From contig CACLCM010000009.1 in assembly GCA_902605365.1 (NCBI GenBank), forward strand, positions 1-56,831: a stretch of 56,831 bases of DNA, written 5' to 3'. This document shows, in pieces, positions 1 through 8,251 of the stretch; positions within the stretch are counted from its first letter, which is position 1, and every line of letters starts with the position of its first letter. The notes under the pieces were generated by a model. The model was not told the DNA's origin. It searched no databases and worked only from the letters and a program-made list of their open reading frames with translations. The position numbers were made by a program, and so were the translations under genes. Source of the stretch: an uncultured Candidatus Poseidoniales archaeon. Its GTDB lineage: Archaea > Thermoplasmatota > Poseidoniia > Poseidoniales > Poseidoniaceae.

Positions 1-2203
1 CCTTTCTCCAACCATGAAAGTGCATGGAGATAACCTTAGCAGAGTTAACATCAACCATGTAAATGTTCATTGACTGGCTTTGATCAATGTATGCTCCTCT
101 GTCTGCTGCCATATCGATAACATAGCGTTGCTTAATTTCCCAAGTTGTCTTGTAAAGTTCCTTAACATCTTCAGGAATACCTACTATTTGCTGAACACTA
201 CCCTTGTAGCATAGGATTTCATCTTTCATCTCAAAAAACCATAGGTCGCGCTTAATCAGGTCGTTTACCAAATGCTTGTTCAATACAATGAATTCACCAG
301 ATAAGGTTCTTCTGACATATAGATTAGAAGTGAATGCTTCGAAACATTCGTTGTTACCAAGAATCTGGCTTGTAGATGCAGTAGGCATAGGTGCAACCAT
401 CAAGGAATTACGCATACCATGTTTCACGATATCTGATTTCAGATTATCCCAGTCCCAGCGCCCAGAATGCTCTGTTACGCCCCATAGATCTGGCTGTAAG
501 ATTCCTTGACTAGCAGGCGAGCCCTCGAATGTTGAATAAGGTCCTTCGACCTTGGAAGCTTCCATGCTAGCAGTACAAGATGCAAAGTAAATAGTTTCGA
601 ATATTTCACGGTTTAACTTCTGTGCAGCCTGTGATTCGAATGGCAAGTTGAGCATAGCGAAGGTGTCCGCAAGTCCCTGAACTCCCAAACCAATTGGTCG
701 GTGGCGCATGTTAGAGTTCCTAGCCTCAATTACTGGATAGAAATTGACATCTATTACTCTGTTAAGATTTCCAGTAGCGTGATGAGTAACTTCGAACAAC
801 TTCTGGTGATCAAAAGTACCGTTAGCAACATCGACAAACTTTGGAAGTGCAATAGATGCAAGGTTGCAAACCGCTACTTCATCAGGTGCTGTGTATTCAA
901 TAATCTCTGTACAGAGATTGGAAGAACGAATTGTTCCTAGATTCTTTTGATTGGACTTCTCGTTGCATGCATCCTTGTAAAGCATGTAAGGAGTTCCAGT
1001 CTCTATTTGTGATTGAGTTATTGCATCCCATAGTTCACGGGCTCTGAAGGTGCGGCGAGCACGTCCTTCTGACTCATATTTTGTGTATAGAGCACGGAAT
1101 TCATCGCCATAGGTGTCGTGAAGTCCAGGACATTCATTAGGACAGAACAATGACCATTCAACATCAGCTTCAACTCTCTCCATGAACAAATCAGGAGTCC
1201 AAAGAGCATAGAACAGATCTCGAGCTCGCATCTCTTCTTTTCCGTGATTCTTTCTTAGGTCAAGGAATTCGAATATATCTGGGTGCCAAGGCTCAAGATA
1301 AATTGCAATACTACCTTTCCTCTTTCCGCCACCTTGGTCAACATAGCGGGCTGTGTCATTGAATACACGTAGCATAGGCACTAGTCCATTGGAGTGTCCG
1401 TTTGTACCTTTGATGTAAGAACCCTTAGAACGGATCTGATGGATGAAAAGTCCGATTCCACCTGCAGATTTTGAAATACGAGCGCACTGCTTGAGTGTAT
1501 CATAAATCCCGTCTAGTGAATCTTCTTGCATTGTAAGAAGGAAACAAGATGACATCTGTGGTGTAGGAGTTCCAGAATTGAACAGTGTTGGAGTTGCGTG
1601 GGTAAACCATCCTTCACTCATTAGGTCGTAAGTTTCCAAAGCCTTCTCGATGTTACTGTGGTGAATCCCAACTGCTACACGCATAATCATGTGTTGTGGC
1701 CTTTCTGCCACCTCACCGTTTAGACGAAGAAGGTAGGAGCGTTCCAATGTCTTGAATCCGAAGTAATCGTAATTGTGGTCACGATTGTAATCGATATGTG
1801 CGTCAAGGACATCTTTGTTCGCCATAATAATGTCAAAAATTTCTTCTGAAATTAGAGGTGCATGTTTGCCAGACTCCGGATCGATAAAGGTTCTAAGATC
1901 ATTGACTACATCACTGAATACGCTCTTTGTAGAACGATGGAGGTTGTCTACACAAATACGTGCTGCTAATTTAGAGTAATCAGGGTGCTGAGATGCTAAT
2001 GAAGCAGCTGTTTCAGCAGCCAACTCGTCTAACTCTGAAGTCGTAACTCCATCATAAAGACCTTCGATGACCAACTTGGTAACCATACCAGGGTCAACCC
2101 ATTTTTCATGCAATCCTTGGGAGAGCTTAGTTAACTTCTCTTGAATCGCATCGAAACGAACATCTTCTTTTTCTCCATTTCTCTTAACAACTTGTAGACC
2201 CAT
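1..2203 (-). CDS. nrdA: Class I ribonucleoside-diphosphate reductase, alpha subunit (3' end beyond window)
   Basis: Catalytic subunit of class I ribonucleotide reductase, which reduces ribonucleoside diphosphates to deoxyribonucleotides using a radical supplied by NrdB, encoded 64 bases upstream in the same direction. The ATG at 2201-2203 opens an ATP-cone regulatory domain ([10 protein letters not shown] start). Visible family signatures are SSCFLLTMQ near 1545 (redox cysteine of the active site), NLCTEI near 910 (Asn-Cys-Glu radical site) and [10 protein letters not shown] near 90. About 734 codons are present; the final few dozen, where the C-terminal shuttle cysteines should be, lie beyond base 1. 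Identity is certain; only the extreme C terminus is unseen. Confidence 0.96.
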   Translation of the reverse strand, partial: MGLQVVKRNGEKEDVRFDAIQEKLTKLSQGLHEKWVDPGMVTKLVIEGLYDGVTTSELDELAAETAASLASQHPDYSKLAARICVDNLHRSTKSVFSDVVNDLRTFIDPESGKHAPLISEEIFDIIMANKDVLDAHIDYNRDHNYDYFGFKTLERSYLLRLNGEVAERPQHMIMRVAVGIHHSNIEKALETYDLMSEGWFTHATPTLFNSGTPTPQMSSCFLLTMQEDSLDGIYDTLKQCARISKSAGGIGLFIHQIRSKGSYIKGTNGHSNGLVPMLRVFNDTARYVDQGGGKRKGSIAIYLEPWHPDIFEFLDLRKNHGKEEMRARDLFYALWTPDLFMERVEADVEWSLFCPNECPGLHDTYGDEFRALYTKYESEGRARRTFRARELWDAITQSQIETGTPYMLYKDACNEKSNQKNLGTIRSSNLCTEIIEYTAPDEVAVCNLASIALPKFVDVANGTFDHQKLFEVTHHATGNLNRVIDVNFYPVIEARNSNMRHRPIGLGVQGLADTFAMLNLPFESQAAQKLNREIFETIYFASCTASMEASKVEGPYSTFEGSPASQGILQPDLWGVTEHSGRWDWDNLKSDIVKHGMRNSLMVAPMPTASTSQILGNNECFEAFTSNLYVRRTLSGEFIVLNKHLVNDLIKRDLWFFEMKDEILCYKGSVQQIVGIPEDVKELYKTTWEIKQRYVIDMAADRGAYIDQSQSMNIYMVDVNSAKVISMHFHGWRK

Positions 2204-2267
2204 ATTTTCTGTCCCCCATTTTCGTATCCATTTGAGTGTGAAGCAACCAACCTCGTACGCGGGCGGT

Positions 2268-3302
2268 TTAGAAGTCTTCCTCCATTGAGAAGCGTTGCTG
2301 GACTGCTCCTAGGCTAGATGAGCCCATTACACCAGCCTTCTGGTATTCCCCGACCCTCTTCTCGAAGAAGTTGGTCTTTCCTTGCATAGAGATCATTTCC
2401 ATCCATGGGAATGGATTTTCTACATTGTACAACTTGGACACGCCAAATGCTACTAGTAGTCTATCTGCAACAAATTGAATGTATTGTTTCATCAAATCAG
2501 CATTCATTCCGATTAAAGAAACTGGAAGTGCACTGGTTACGAATTCAATTTCGATTTCAACCGCTTCTGAGATAATCTGGCTAATCTTCATTTCACCAGC
2601 ACCGCGGACTAATTGTGAATGTAGTAAGCATGCAAAGTCACAGTGGAGACCTTCATCTCTGCTAATCAGTTCATTAGAGAAGGTTAGACCTGGCATCAAT
2701 CCACGCTTCTTCAACCAGAAGATTGCGCAGAATGAACCAGAGAAGAAGATTCCTTCGACAGCTGCAAATGCAACCAATCTCTCAGCGAAAGATGCACGCT
2801 TTTGGTCAAGCCATCGGAGCGCCCACTTTCCTTTTTTAGCGACAGAAGGTACTGTCTCGAATGCCTTGAATAAGTGGTCTTTCTCATTAGGATCTTTGAT
2901 GTAAGTATCAATAAGTAGGGAATATGTTTCTGCATGGATGTTCTCCATCATGATTTGGAATCCATAGAAGGTTCGAGCTTCTGCCCATTGAACTTCATTA
3001 GCGAAATTAATTACTAAATTCTCGTTAACGATTCCATCCGATGCTGCGAAGAATGCTAGAACGTGTTTCAAGAAGTGCTGTTCATCCGCAGATAGAGACT
3101 CCCAATCTTTGGCATCTTCTGCCAAGTCGATTTCTTCAGCAGTCCAGAAAGAGGCAGCGTGCATTTTGTACATCTCCCAAATCTCTGCGTGCTCTATAGG
3201 GAATAGAACAAATCGGTCTAGTGACTCCTTTAGCATTGGTTCAATGAATTCAGATGATAGGTCAACATCGAAGCCGTCTTGATTTTGTGATTCTGGTTGC
3301 AT
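2268..3302 (-). CDS. nrdB: Class Ia ribonucleoside-diphosphate reductase, beta (R2) subunit
   Basis: Radical-generating di-iron subunit that pairs with NrdA. At 344 residues it is a normal R2 length. By comparison with mouse R2, metal ligands are D89 (in ASDG), E120 and H123 (in ENIHAETY), E183 (VEGIFFSG), E217 and H220 (RDEGLH); the radical tyrosine is Y127. The C-terminal tail FSMEEDF resembles the acidic/aromatic tail that docks on the alpha subunit. The sequence reads like the eukaryotic/aerobic R2 type, with the Tyr present, so an oxygen-dependent tyrosyl-radical enzyme is inferred. A GGGAGGGA ribosome-binding site sits 6 bases before the ATG. First gene of an nrdB-nrdA operon. Confidence 0.96.
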   Translation of the reverse strand: MQPESQNQDGFDVDLSSEFIEPMLKESLDRFVLFPIEHAEIWEMYKMHAASFWTAEEIDLAEDAKDWESLSADEQHFLKHVLAFFAASDGIVNENLVINFANEVQWAEARTFYGFQIMMENIHAETYSLLIDTYIKDPNEKDHLFKAFETVPSVAKKGKWALRWLDQKRASFAERLVAFAAVEGIFFSGSFCAIFWLKKRGLMPGLTFSNELISRDEGLHCDFACLLHSQLVRGAGEMKISQIISEAVEIEIEFVTSALPVSLIGMNADLMKQYIQFVADRLLVAFGVSKLYNVENPFPWMEMISMQGKTNFFEKRVGEYQKAGVMGSSSLGAVQQRFSMEEDF

Positions 3303-3556
3303 TTTGTGTCCCTCCCTGTTTTCGCTCGCGGTGGAATTTCTTTGCCGTTGAAACGGGCCTATAAGGTTGCTTAATCAAGTCCCACCCTCGAATCGGTTTT
3401 TACCGCGAGTTTCGGACTAGTCAGGCTTAGTTAGATGGGAGTCGGGGGTTTATCATCTCTGCCCTCAGTCAACAATTGCCCATACTTATTTCAAACAATA
3501 AATAGACTAACTGCAGCCACCAAAGGTCTTGAGAGCCTCCTGCTCTTCGGACAAAC
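3303..3556. promoter_or_regulatory. Divergent intergenic region between nrdB and dut
   Basis: A 254-base gap between two genes of deoxynucleotide metabolism that are transcribed away from each other. On the reverse strand a TTATAG element (complement of 3359-3364) lies about 57 bases before the nrdB ATG. On the forward strand an AATAAATAG element (3497-3505) lies about 52 bases before the dut ATG. Both are plausible archaeal TATA boxes, but this is judged by eye. No long ORF of its own and no clear operator repeat is seen. Confidence 0.35.
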
Positions 3557-4009
3557 ATGACAAGGCCGAATGTCGAAGTTCTGTTCGCCAAATTAGACGA
3601 GGAGGCATCACAGCCAACCCAGGGAACCAAGTCCGCTGCAGGATGGGATCTGCGAGCGCTCAATGATACAGAAGTGATGAAGGGTAGTTCAACCAAAATT
3701 AGGACTGGGCTGGCCGTAGCTATCCCCGAAGGATGGGAAGGCCAGATTAGATCACGCTCATCGCTAGGGGCCAAGGGAATGATTATGCCAAATGGAGTTG
3801 GAACGATAGATTCAGATTATCGTGGTGAATTAATGGTGCTAGCAACATGGATTGGAGAGGGCGATTCAATCAAATTATCCAAGGGAGAGAGAATTGCTCA
3901 GATGTTAATCGCACCAGTTCCATTAACCACTTACAAAGAAGTTAGTTTCGATGAGCTTTCAACCACCGATAGAGGGGAAGGCGGATTTGGAAGCAGCGGC
4001 AGATTCTGA
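3557..4009 (+). CDS. dut: Trimeric dUTP diphosphatase (dUTPase)
   Basis: Hydrolyses dUTP to dUMP and pyrophosphate, keeping uracil out of DNA and feeding thymidylate synthesis. All five dUTPase motifs are visible in order: AGWDLRA (motif 1, catalytic Asp), RSRSSLG (2), GVGTIDSDYRGE (3), GERIAQMLI (4) and the C-terminal RGEGGFGSSG (5, the mobile arm that closes over the active site). Length (150 aa) is typical of the homotrimeric family. It lies head-to-head with nrdBA, so the two deoxynucleotide functions share an upstream region. ATG start; lipB follows after 9 bases, probably co-transcribed. Confidence 0.95.
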   Translation: MTRPNVEVLFAKLDEEASQPTQGTKSAAGWDLRALNDTEVMKGSSTKIRTGLAVAIPEGWEGQIRSRSSLGAKGMIMPNGVGTIDSDYRGELMVLATWIGEGDSIKLSKGERIAQMLIAPVPLTTYKEVSFDELSTTDRGEGGFGSSGRF

Positions 4010-4018
4010 GGAATAGAA

Positions 4019-4645
4019 ATGCGTAATGTATACCTCGAGATTATCGGCACAATTAGCCATTCAGATGCTGATGAGATGATGCGAAGTATGCAATCTGCAA
4101 GGATTAATGACGAAATAGAGGACACCATACTAATCTGCGAACACCAAGAGGTAGTCACAGTGGGGCCAAGGGCACGTAACGATGGAATAGCACCGCCTGA
4201 AGGTTATGCTACATCACCAGTAGACAGAGGAGGAGGCTTAACTTGGCACGGGCCTGGACAGTTGGTAGTTTATCCAATCATCAAATGGGATTTAGAGGGT
4301 GAATCAAATGTTAAAGCAGTAATCTCAATTCTAGAGGAATGGGTCATCAAATCACTAGAACAATTAGGAGTTAAGGGAAGAAGAGACGACAGAATGCAAG
4401 GAGTGTGGGTAGGAAATAACAAAATTTGCTCAATAGGACTTTCTTTTCTTAGATGGACTAGTCGCCACGGTTTAACGATAAACTACAATACGCCGCCAGG
4501 GAGAGTCGAAATGGTCAGCGGTTGTGGACTTGATGAAGACACTACTACCAGTTTGAAAGCACTTGGACATGATTTTTCAAAGCAAACTATCCTAGATTCT
4601 TTGACTTCGAATATCTATTGCCTGTCAAGAGAATTATCTAACTGA
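4019..4645 (+). CDS. lipB: Octanoyl-(acyl carrier)-type transferase, LipB family
   Basis: LipB-family octanoyltransferase, which attaches an octanoyl group to the lipoyl domains of 2-oxoacid dehydrogenase or glycine cleavage proteins. The family hallmark RGGGLTWHGPGQLVVYPI is present, followed by GVWVGNNKICSIGL, carrying the conserved catalytic Lys, and SGCGL with the conserved acyl-accepting Cys. Length 208 aa is typical. No lipoyl synthase (lipA) lies next to it, so the sulfur-insertion step must be encoded elsewhere. It follows dut by 9 bases. A weak T-rich tract (GGATTTTTATTC, around 4660) follows the stop. Confidence 0.92.
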   Translation: MRNVYLEIIGTISHSDADEMMRSMQSARINDEIEDTILICEHQEVVTVGPRARNDGIAPPEGYATSPVDRGGGLTWHGPGQLVVYPIIKWDLEGESNVKAVISILEEWVIKSLEQLGVKGRRDDRMQGVWVGNNKICSIGLSFLRWTSRHGLTINYNTPPGRVEMVSGCGLDEDTTTSLKALGHDFSKQTILDSLTSNIYCLSRELSN

Positions 4646-4887
4646 AATGAAGTCTATTATTGGATTTTTATTCAGACAAATCGAAGAGTACCGTCCCAAA
4701 ATAAGCGTACATGACCACGGGTTGCTAGCAGCACCTAGTTTTATTTGATTTCTGAATAAGTTGTTGGCTTATAGTACGCTGCTCTATAGGCTAAAAATCA
4801 TTTGTCGAAGCAGTTAATGCTCTAGAGGAAGTAATTCGCACAGCCATGGACATAACTTGATACATGATTCCATACGAGAAATGATTC

Positions 4888-5454
4888 ATGGGCGAGATTG
4901 TATTGGTAATCTCTGGCGCTTCAGGCGCCGCATACGGAGTTCGTTTAGCTGAAATATTGGGCGAAGAGGCTCGTTTAGTTGTTACAGACTCGGGCAGACT
5001 TACTATGGCGCACGAATGTGAAGGCCTTACTCCTGAAGAATTAGTACAAAGAACAGGCTCAATACTCGAAGATAATGATGACATTGCTGCAAAGTCGGCA
5101 TCCGGCTCAGCTGCAATCGATGCAGTGGTAATTTGCCCATGTAGTGGTTCGACTATTGGTAAATTAGCATCAGGAATTGGCGACAACTTAGCAACTCGCT
5201 CTGCAATAGTTGCAATGAAGGAAAGAAGAAAACTGATTATCGTTCCACGCGAAGCGCCTTACGCCACAGTTCACCTAGAAAATATGGCCAAATTGTCTAA
5301 TTGGGGAACTATTGTCATACCTGCATCACCTGGATTTTACAACATTCCAAAAACAATGGAAGATCTAATTGACTTCGTAGTAGCAAGAATTCTAGACCAC
5401 CTCGATAGAGAGAACGAATTAACGAAGCGGTGGACCGGAGATGAGTTGCGATGA
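4888..5454 (+). CDS. ubiX: Flavin prenyltransferase, UbiX/Pad1 family
   Basis: Makes prenylated FMN, the cofactor of UbiD-type decarboxylases, from FMN and dimethylallyl phosphate. Visible motifs: GASGAAYG near the N terminus (FMN loop), the CPCSGSTIGKLASGIGDNL block, RSAIVAMKERRKL, and PREAPY, then PASPGFY near the C terminus. Length 188 aa matches the family. No UbiD homologue is in the window, so the decarboxylase served (quinone synthesis or the archaeal mevalonate route via trans-anhydromevalonate phosphate) cannot be told from here. Its stop overlaps the ATG of the next gene by 4 bases (ATGA). Confidence 0.93.
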   Translation: MGEIVLVISGASGAAYGVRLAEILGEEARLVVTDSGRLTMAHECEGLTPEELVQRTGSILEDNDDIAAKSASGSAAIDAVVICPCSGSTIGKLASGIGDNLATRSAIVAMKERRKLIIVPREAPYATVHLENMAKLSNWGTIVIPASPGFYNIPKTMEDLIDFVVARILDHLDRENELTKRWTGDELR

Positions 5455-7067
5455 GTTCTGATGCTGCAAACCCAGATGATTCAGATGTTATTTCGGCAGA
5501 AATAGTTGAAGATTGGGTTGAGGCAAACAATAGAAGAACAGCTATTGAATTCTTGCGCAGCACTACTGTAATGGCATCAATACTTACAGTTCTCTTCCTA
5601 TCCTCTACAATTCTTTACTTCATGTTAGATGAAGAACCTGTAGATTATGGAGCATCGATGGTCTTTGACCAAGAGCGAACTAGGTCATTCGCTGAAGACC
5701 TTGTCAGCATGGGGCATCCTGAGTGGCAAGGGCGCATGAGTGGCTCTGCTGAGGAACAAGCTACTGCTGAGTATATTGCCAATTTGTTTGAAGAGTTAGG
5801 ATACCAATCCACCTTACACACCTACGAAGTTCCAATGCACAGCATCAATAGCGAGCCTTCTTTGAGGGTTTGTGCTCCAGGAACTGTTGGATCATTTGGC
5901 GCTGCACCATGCTCACCTGCTGACTTAGGCCAACAGATTACTACATTCAATCACCGAAGTGATTACGTAATCCAGGGATTCTCTGGTGAATCCTCAATTA
6001 TGTTTGGAGAAGATATCGAAGTTGTGCACTTAGGTAATGGTTCTGATTCTGGACTCTGGGCATCTGCAGCTGGTAAGATTGGATATGTGGAAAGTAGCGG
6101 CACTAAAACCGGTAATACTTTCGTCATGACTAGCGCTATAGAAAACGACCTATCGGCCATAATTAGAGTCAACAAAGATAGTAATTGTGGGAATATCGAA
6201 GGTAGTGATTGCGTCCCGATTTTCAAGGGAACCAACTTTGAGGCTATCGCAGAAGCAAATGGCGGAGGAGCACCTTCACAACTAGCATTTATCGCCATGA
6301 GTAAAGATGCAGGAGAGATATTGGAATCTGTTGTAATCAATGGAAGTGGAAGAATCGAGATGATAATCGATGTTACCAATGACCAAGAGTTGACCGTTAG
6401 AGTGCCGTGTGGAACTTACTATGGCGCTACTGAAGAGTTACTAATTGTGGGTGGCCATCATGATACCGTTTACCACGGACAGGGAGCTGTAGACAATGGA
6501 GCAGGTACTGCTTCGGTATTGGAAATGGCATCAATGTTTTCAGAACACATAGCAGAGCATGGCGCTCCTGAACTTACAATCAAATTCTGTACATGGGGTG
6601 GAGAAGAAGAAGGTCTTTGGGGATCCAGAGCCTATGTTGCTGATATGAATCAAGATTTGTCTGATAACTTACGACTTTACATAAATCTAGACATGAACCA
6701 TGTCGACAAAGATGCAACCAGAGGCAATTCAGTTACTCTTTTTACAAATCACCCTACAGATTACTCTCACATCAAATCCCTAGCTGAAGAATACAGAAAC
6801 AATAACCCAGCAATGGCGGACAAATATACGATAAACGTTGGCCTGTATGATGGTGAACTTGGAGAAAGTGATGGAATGCCGTGTAATTCAGACCATTGCC
6901 CATTCGTATACGAATTGGATGAAAAGCGAGGACGTGCTGCAGTATGCTATGGAAGTGGCTCATGGGAATACCACACCTACCTAGACGAAATGGATAGGTT
7001 CAATGAGGAAAGTTTGGGAATCTCAATAACGATTTACTCCAATTACATGAAGTTCCTAGCATGGTAA
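5451..7067 (+). CDS. Membrane-anchored M28-family zinc aminopeptidase
   Basis: Predicted extracellular metallopeptidase of family M28. Residues about 36-58 form one hydrophobic segment after a charged N terminus, with no cleavable-signal look, so it is probably a type II signal anchor with the catalytic part outside. The two-zinc ligand set can be read off: H336 (GGHHDTV), D348 (AVDNGAG), E385/E386 (GGEEEGLWGS; base and ligand), D414 (INLDMN) and H482 (NSDHCPF). Residues about 130-330 are an insertion before the catalytic core, rich in Cys and Gly and possibly PA-like. Marine Group II archaea are known for secreted peptidases used in protein degradation, which fits. Translationally coupled to ubiX by ATGA overlap, without an obvious functional link. 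Confidence 0.9.
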   Translation: MSSDAANPDDSDVISAEIVEDWVEANNRRTAIEFLRSTTVMASILTVLFLSSTILYFMLDEEPVDYGASMVFDQERTRSFAEDLVSMGHPEWQGRMSGSAEEQATAEYIANLFEELGYQSTLHTYEVPMHSINSEPSLRVCAPGTVGSFGAAPCSPADLGQQITTFNHRSDYVIQGFSGESSIMFGEDIEVVHLGNGSDSGLWASAAGKIGYVESSGTKTGNTFVMTSAIENDLSAIIRVNKDSNCGNIEGSDCVPIFKGTNFEAIAEANGGGAPSQLAFIAMSKDAGEILESVVINGSGRIEMIIDVTNDQELTVRVPCGTYYGATEELLIVGGHHDTVYHGQGAVDNGAGTASVLEMASMFSEHIAEHGAPELTIKFCTWGGEEEGLWGSRAYVADMNQDLSDNLRLYINLDMNHVDKDATRGNSVTLFTNHPTDYSHIKSLAEEYRNNNPAMADKYTINVGLYDGELGESDGMPCNSDHCPFVYELDEKRGRAAVCYGSGSWEYHTYLDEMDRFNEESLGISITIYSNYMKFLAW

Positions 7068-7086
7068 AATTAAACGGGGAGATATT

Positions 7087-7374
7087 ATGGTAAATCCAAG
7101 CGCACATGCAAGCCACATACTTGTGAAAAGTAAAGGCGAAGCAACCCAATTAGCAATGAATATCAAGAAATTCAAAGATTTCCAGAAGACAGCAAGGAAG
7201 AAATCTGACTGCCCATCTAGCCAGAAAGGAGGAGACTTGGGTTGGTTCCGCAAGGGACAAATGGTCCATGAGTTCGAACAAGCGGTATGGAATACTCCTT
7301 TGAAAACGGTATCAGAACCAGTAAAAACACAATTCGGATACCATTTAATTTGGGTTCATGAACGTGAGGATTGA
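7087..7374 (+). CDS. Single-domain parvulin-type peptidyl-prolyl cis-trans isomerase
   Basis: A stand-alone parvulin domain of 95 residues, catalysing cis-trans isomerisation of prolyl bonds. It starts with the family phrase ASHILVKSKGEA and ends with QFGYHLIWVHE; between them are CPSSQKGGDLGWF and MVHEFEQAVW, the usual core. There is no signal peptide or membrane segment, so it is cytosolic, unlike the secreted PrsA/SurA enzymes. Single-domain parvulins of this kind are known from thaumarchaea and other mesophilic archaea. A GGGGAGAT ribosome-binding site precedes the ATG. Its stop overlaps the putative TTG start of folB. Confidence 0.92.
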   Translation: MVNPSAHASHILVKSKGEATQLAMNIKKFKDFQKTARKKSDCPSSQKGGDLGWFRKGQMVHEFEQAVWNTPLKTVSEPVKTQFGYHLIWVHERED

Positions 7375-7739
7375 TTGACTTGGTCACAAGAATTGGTCTC
7401 GAGTCATACGAAGTGATGGCTTGCCATGGCGCTTATGACTTCGAAAGAGAAAAAGATCAACCATTCATTATCTCAATATGGGCTACATTATCTCATGATG
7501 TGGAAGAAGACAATCTCGACCTGACTCTAAATTATGCAGATTTGCAATCTGCCGTAGACTCTGAAGTAGTAAATTCAAAACCGGTCAAACTTATGGAAAC
7601 GCTTTGCAAGATGCTGGTTGACAAGATAAGTGCCAACACAATCGTTCAATCAATATCGATTAGAATGGAAAAACCCGATGCACCATTCCCCCATCCTGGC
7701 GGATTGGCTGTTGTCGAGCATGAATGGACGAGGGATTGA
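7371..7739 (+). CDS. folB: Dihydroneopterin aldolase family protein (FolB-like)
   Basis: Predicted to cleave 7,8-dihydroneopterin to 6-hydroxymethyl-dihydropterin and glycolaldehyde in folate synthesis. Family features: CHGAYDFEREKDQPFIISI (N-terminal strand and substrate loop), LNYADLQSAV, and the catalytic-Lys block MEKPDAPFPHPGG near the C terminus. The reading frame begins at a TTG inside the stop of the parvulin gene (TTGA overlap); a second TTG at 7380 is an alternative, and no ATG is available before the conserved region. It is the bacterial-type FolB rather than the unrelated archaeal MptD. With folP at 24716 it supports a bacterial-style folate route. Confidence 0.88.
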   Translation: MIDLVTRIGLESYEVMACHGAYDFEREKDQPFIISIWATLSHDVEEDNLDLTLNYADLQSAVDSEVVNSKPVKLMETLCKMLVDKISANTIVQSISIRMEKPDAPFPHPGGLAVVEHEWTRD

Positions 7740-8251
7740 AGGGCTTCCTCTTCACAGCACTCTTCATGACGGCCCCCTCTAGAGTCTTCGTACCCTCGGT
7801 TACCGAGGAAAGTGGAGGAGCTATTGGCCTAGGTGTATTCTCAAGCGAAGAGACTGCATGGAAGGTTCTTCGCCGGTTCTTAAGAAAATCACACTTAATG
7901 GCACTGAAACGTTCAGACATAGTGATTTGGGATGTTGACCAAATCGGAGAAGATGGGATGACAGTACTATCCAGTATGCATTGTCGTGACTGTCCGGTTT
8001 GCAAGAGGCGAACGTTTTGGGTAGACCTCGACACATTTTCAGCAATGTGTACTGGTCAAGCATGCGAGGCATGGATTGAAGAATCTACTCATGAACCAGG
8101 AATTATCGACCTCGGCTGGCCACCTATGCGTTTCTTAAAACAAACTGAAAGCCTAGAAGATGCTATTTCAGAATTAAATGAGATTGGAGCACAACTTGAA
8201 GCTGCTGGAAGGACACCTGAAAATTCGATCACATCGATTCCAGAGGAATGA
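7724..8251 (+). CDS. Conserved-looking hypothetical protein with Cys cluster
   Basis: Function not recognised. 175 residues from the ATG at 7724, which overlaps folB by 16 bases; an in-frame ATG at 7766 (MTAPSRVFVPS) avoids the overlap and is equally possible. The first half is a mixed alpha/beta stretch. Residues about 85-115 carry CRDCPVCKRRTFW and a later C-x5-C (CTGQAC), a possible zinc-binding knuckle. The C-terminal 40 residues are an acidic helix. No membrane segment. It ends inside the 3' end of the convergent argS gene (23-base overlap). Position in the folB operon is the only functional hint. Confidence 0.7.
   Translation: MDEGLKGFLFTALFMTAPSRVFVPSVTEESGGAIGLGVFSSEETAWKVLRRFLRKSHLMALKRSDIVIWDVDQIGEDGMTVLSSMHCRDCPVCKRRTFWVDLDTFSAMCTGQACEAWIEESTHEPGIIDLGWPPMRFLKQTESLEDAISELNEIGAQLEAAGRTPENSITSIPEE

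Noticed and set aside
4646-4887. Possible small gene or RNA between lipB and ubiX
   Set aside because: The 242-base gap shows only AT-rich sequence, a T-rich tract after lipB and no stable hairpin or supported ORF.
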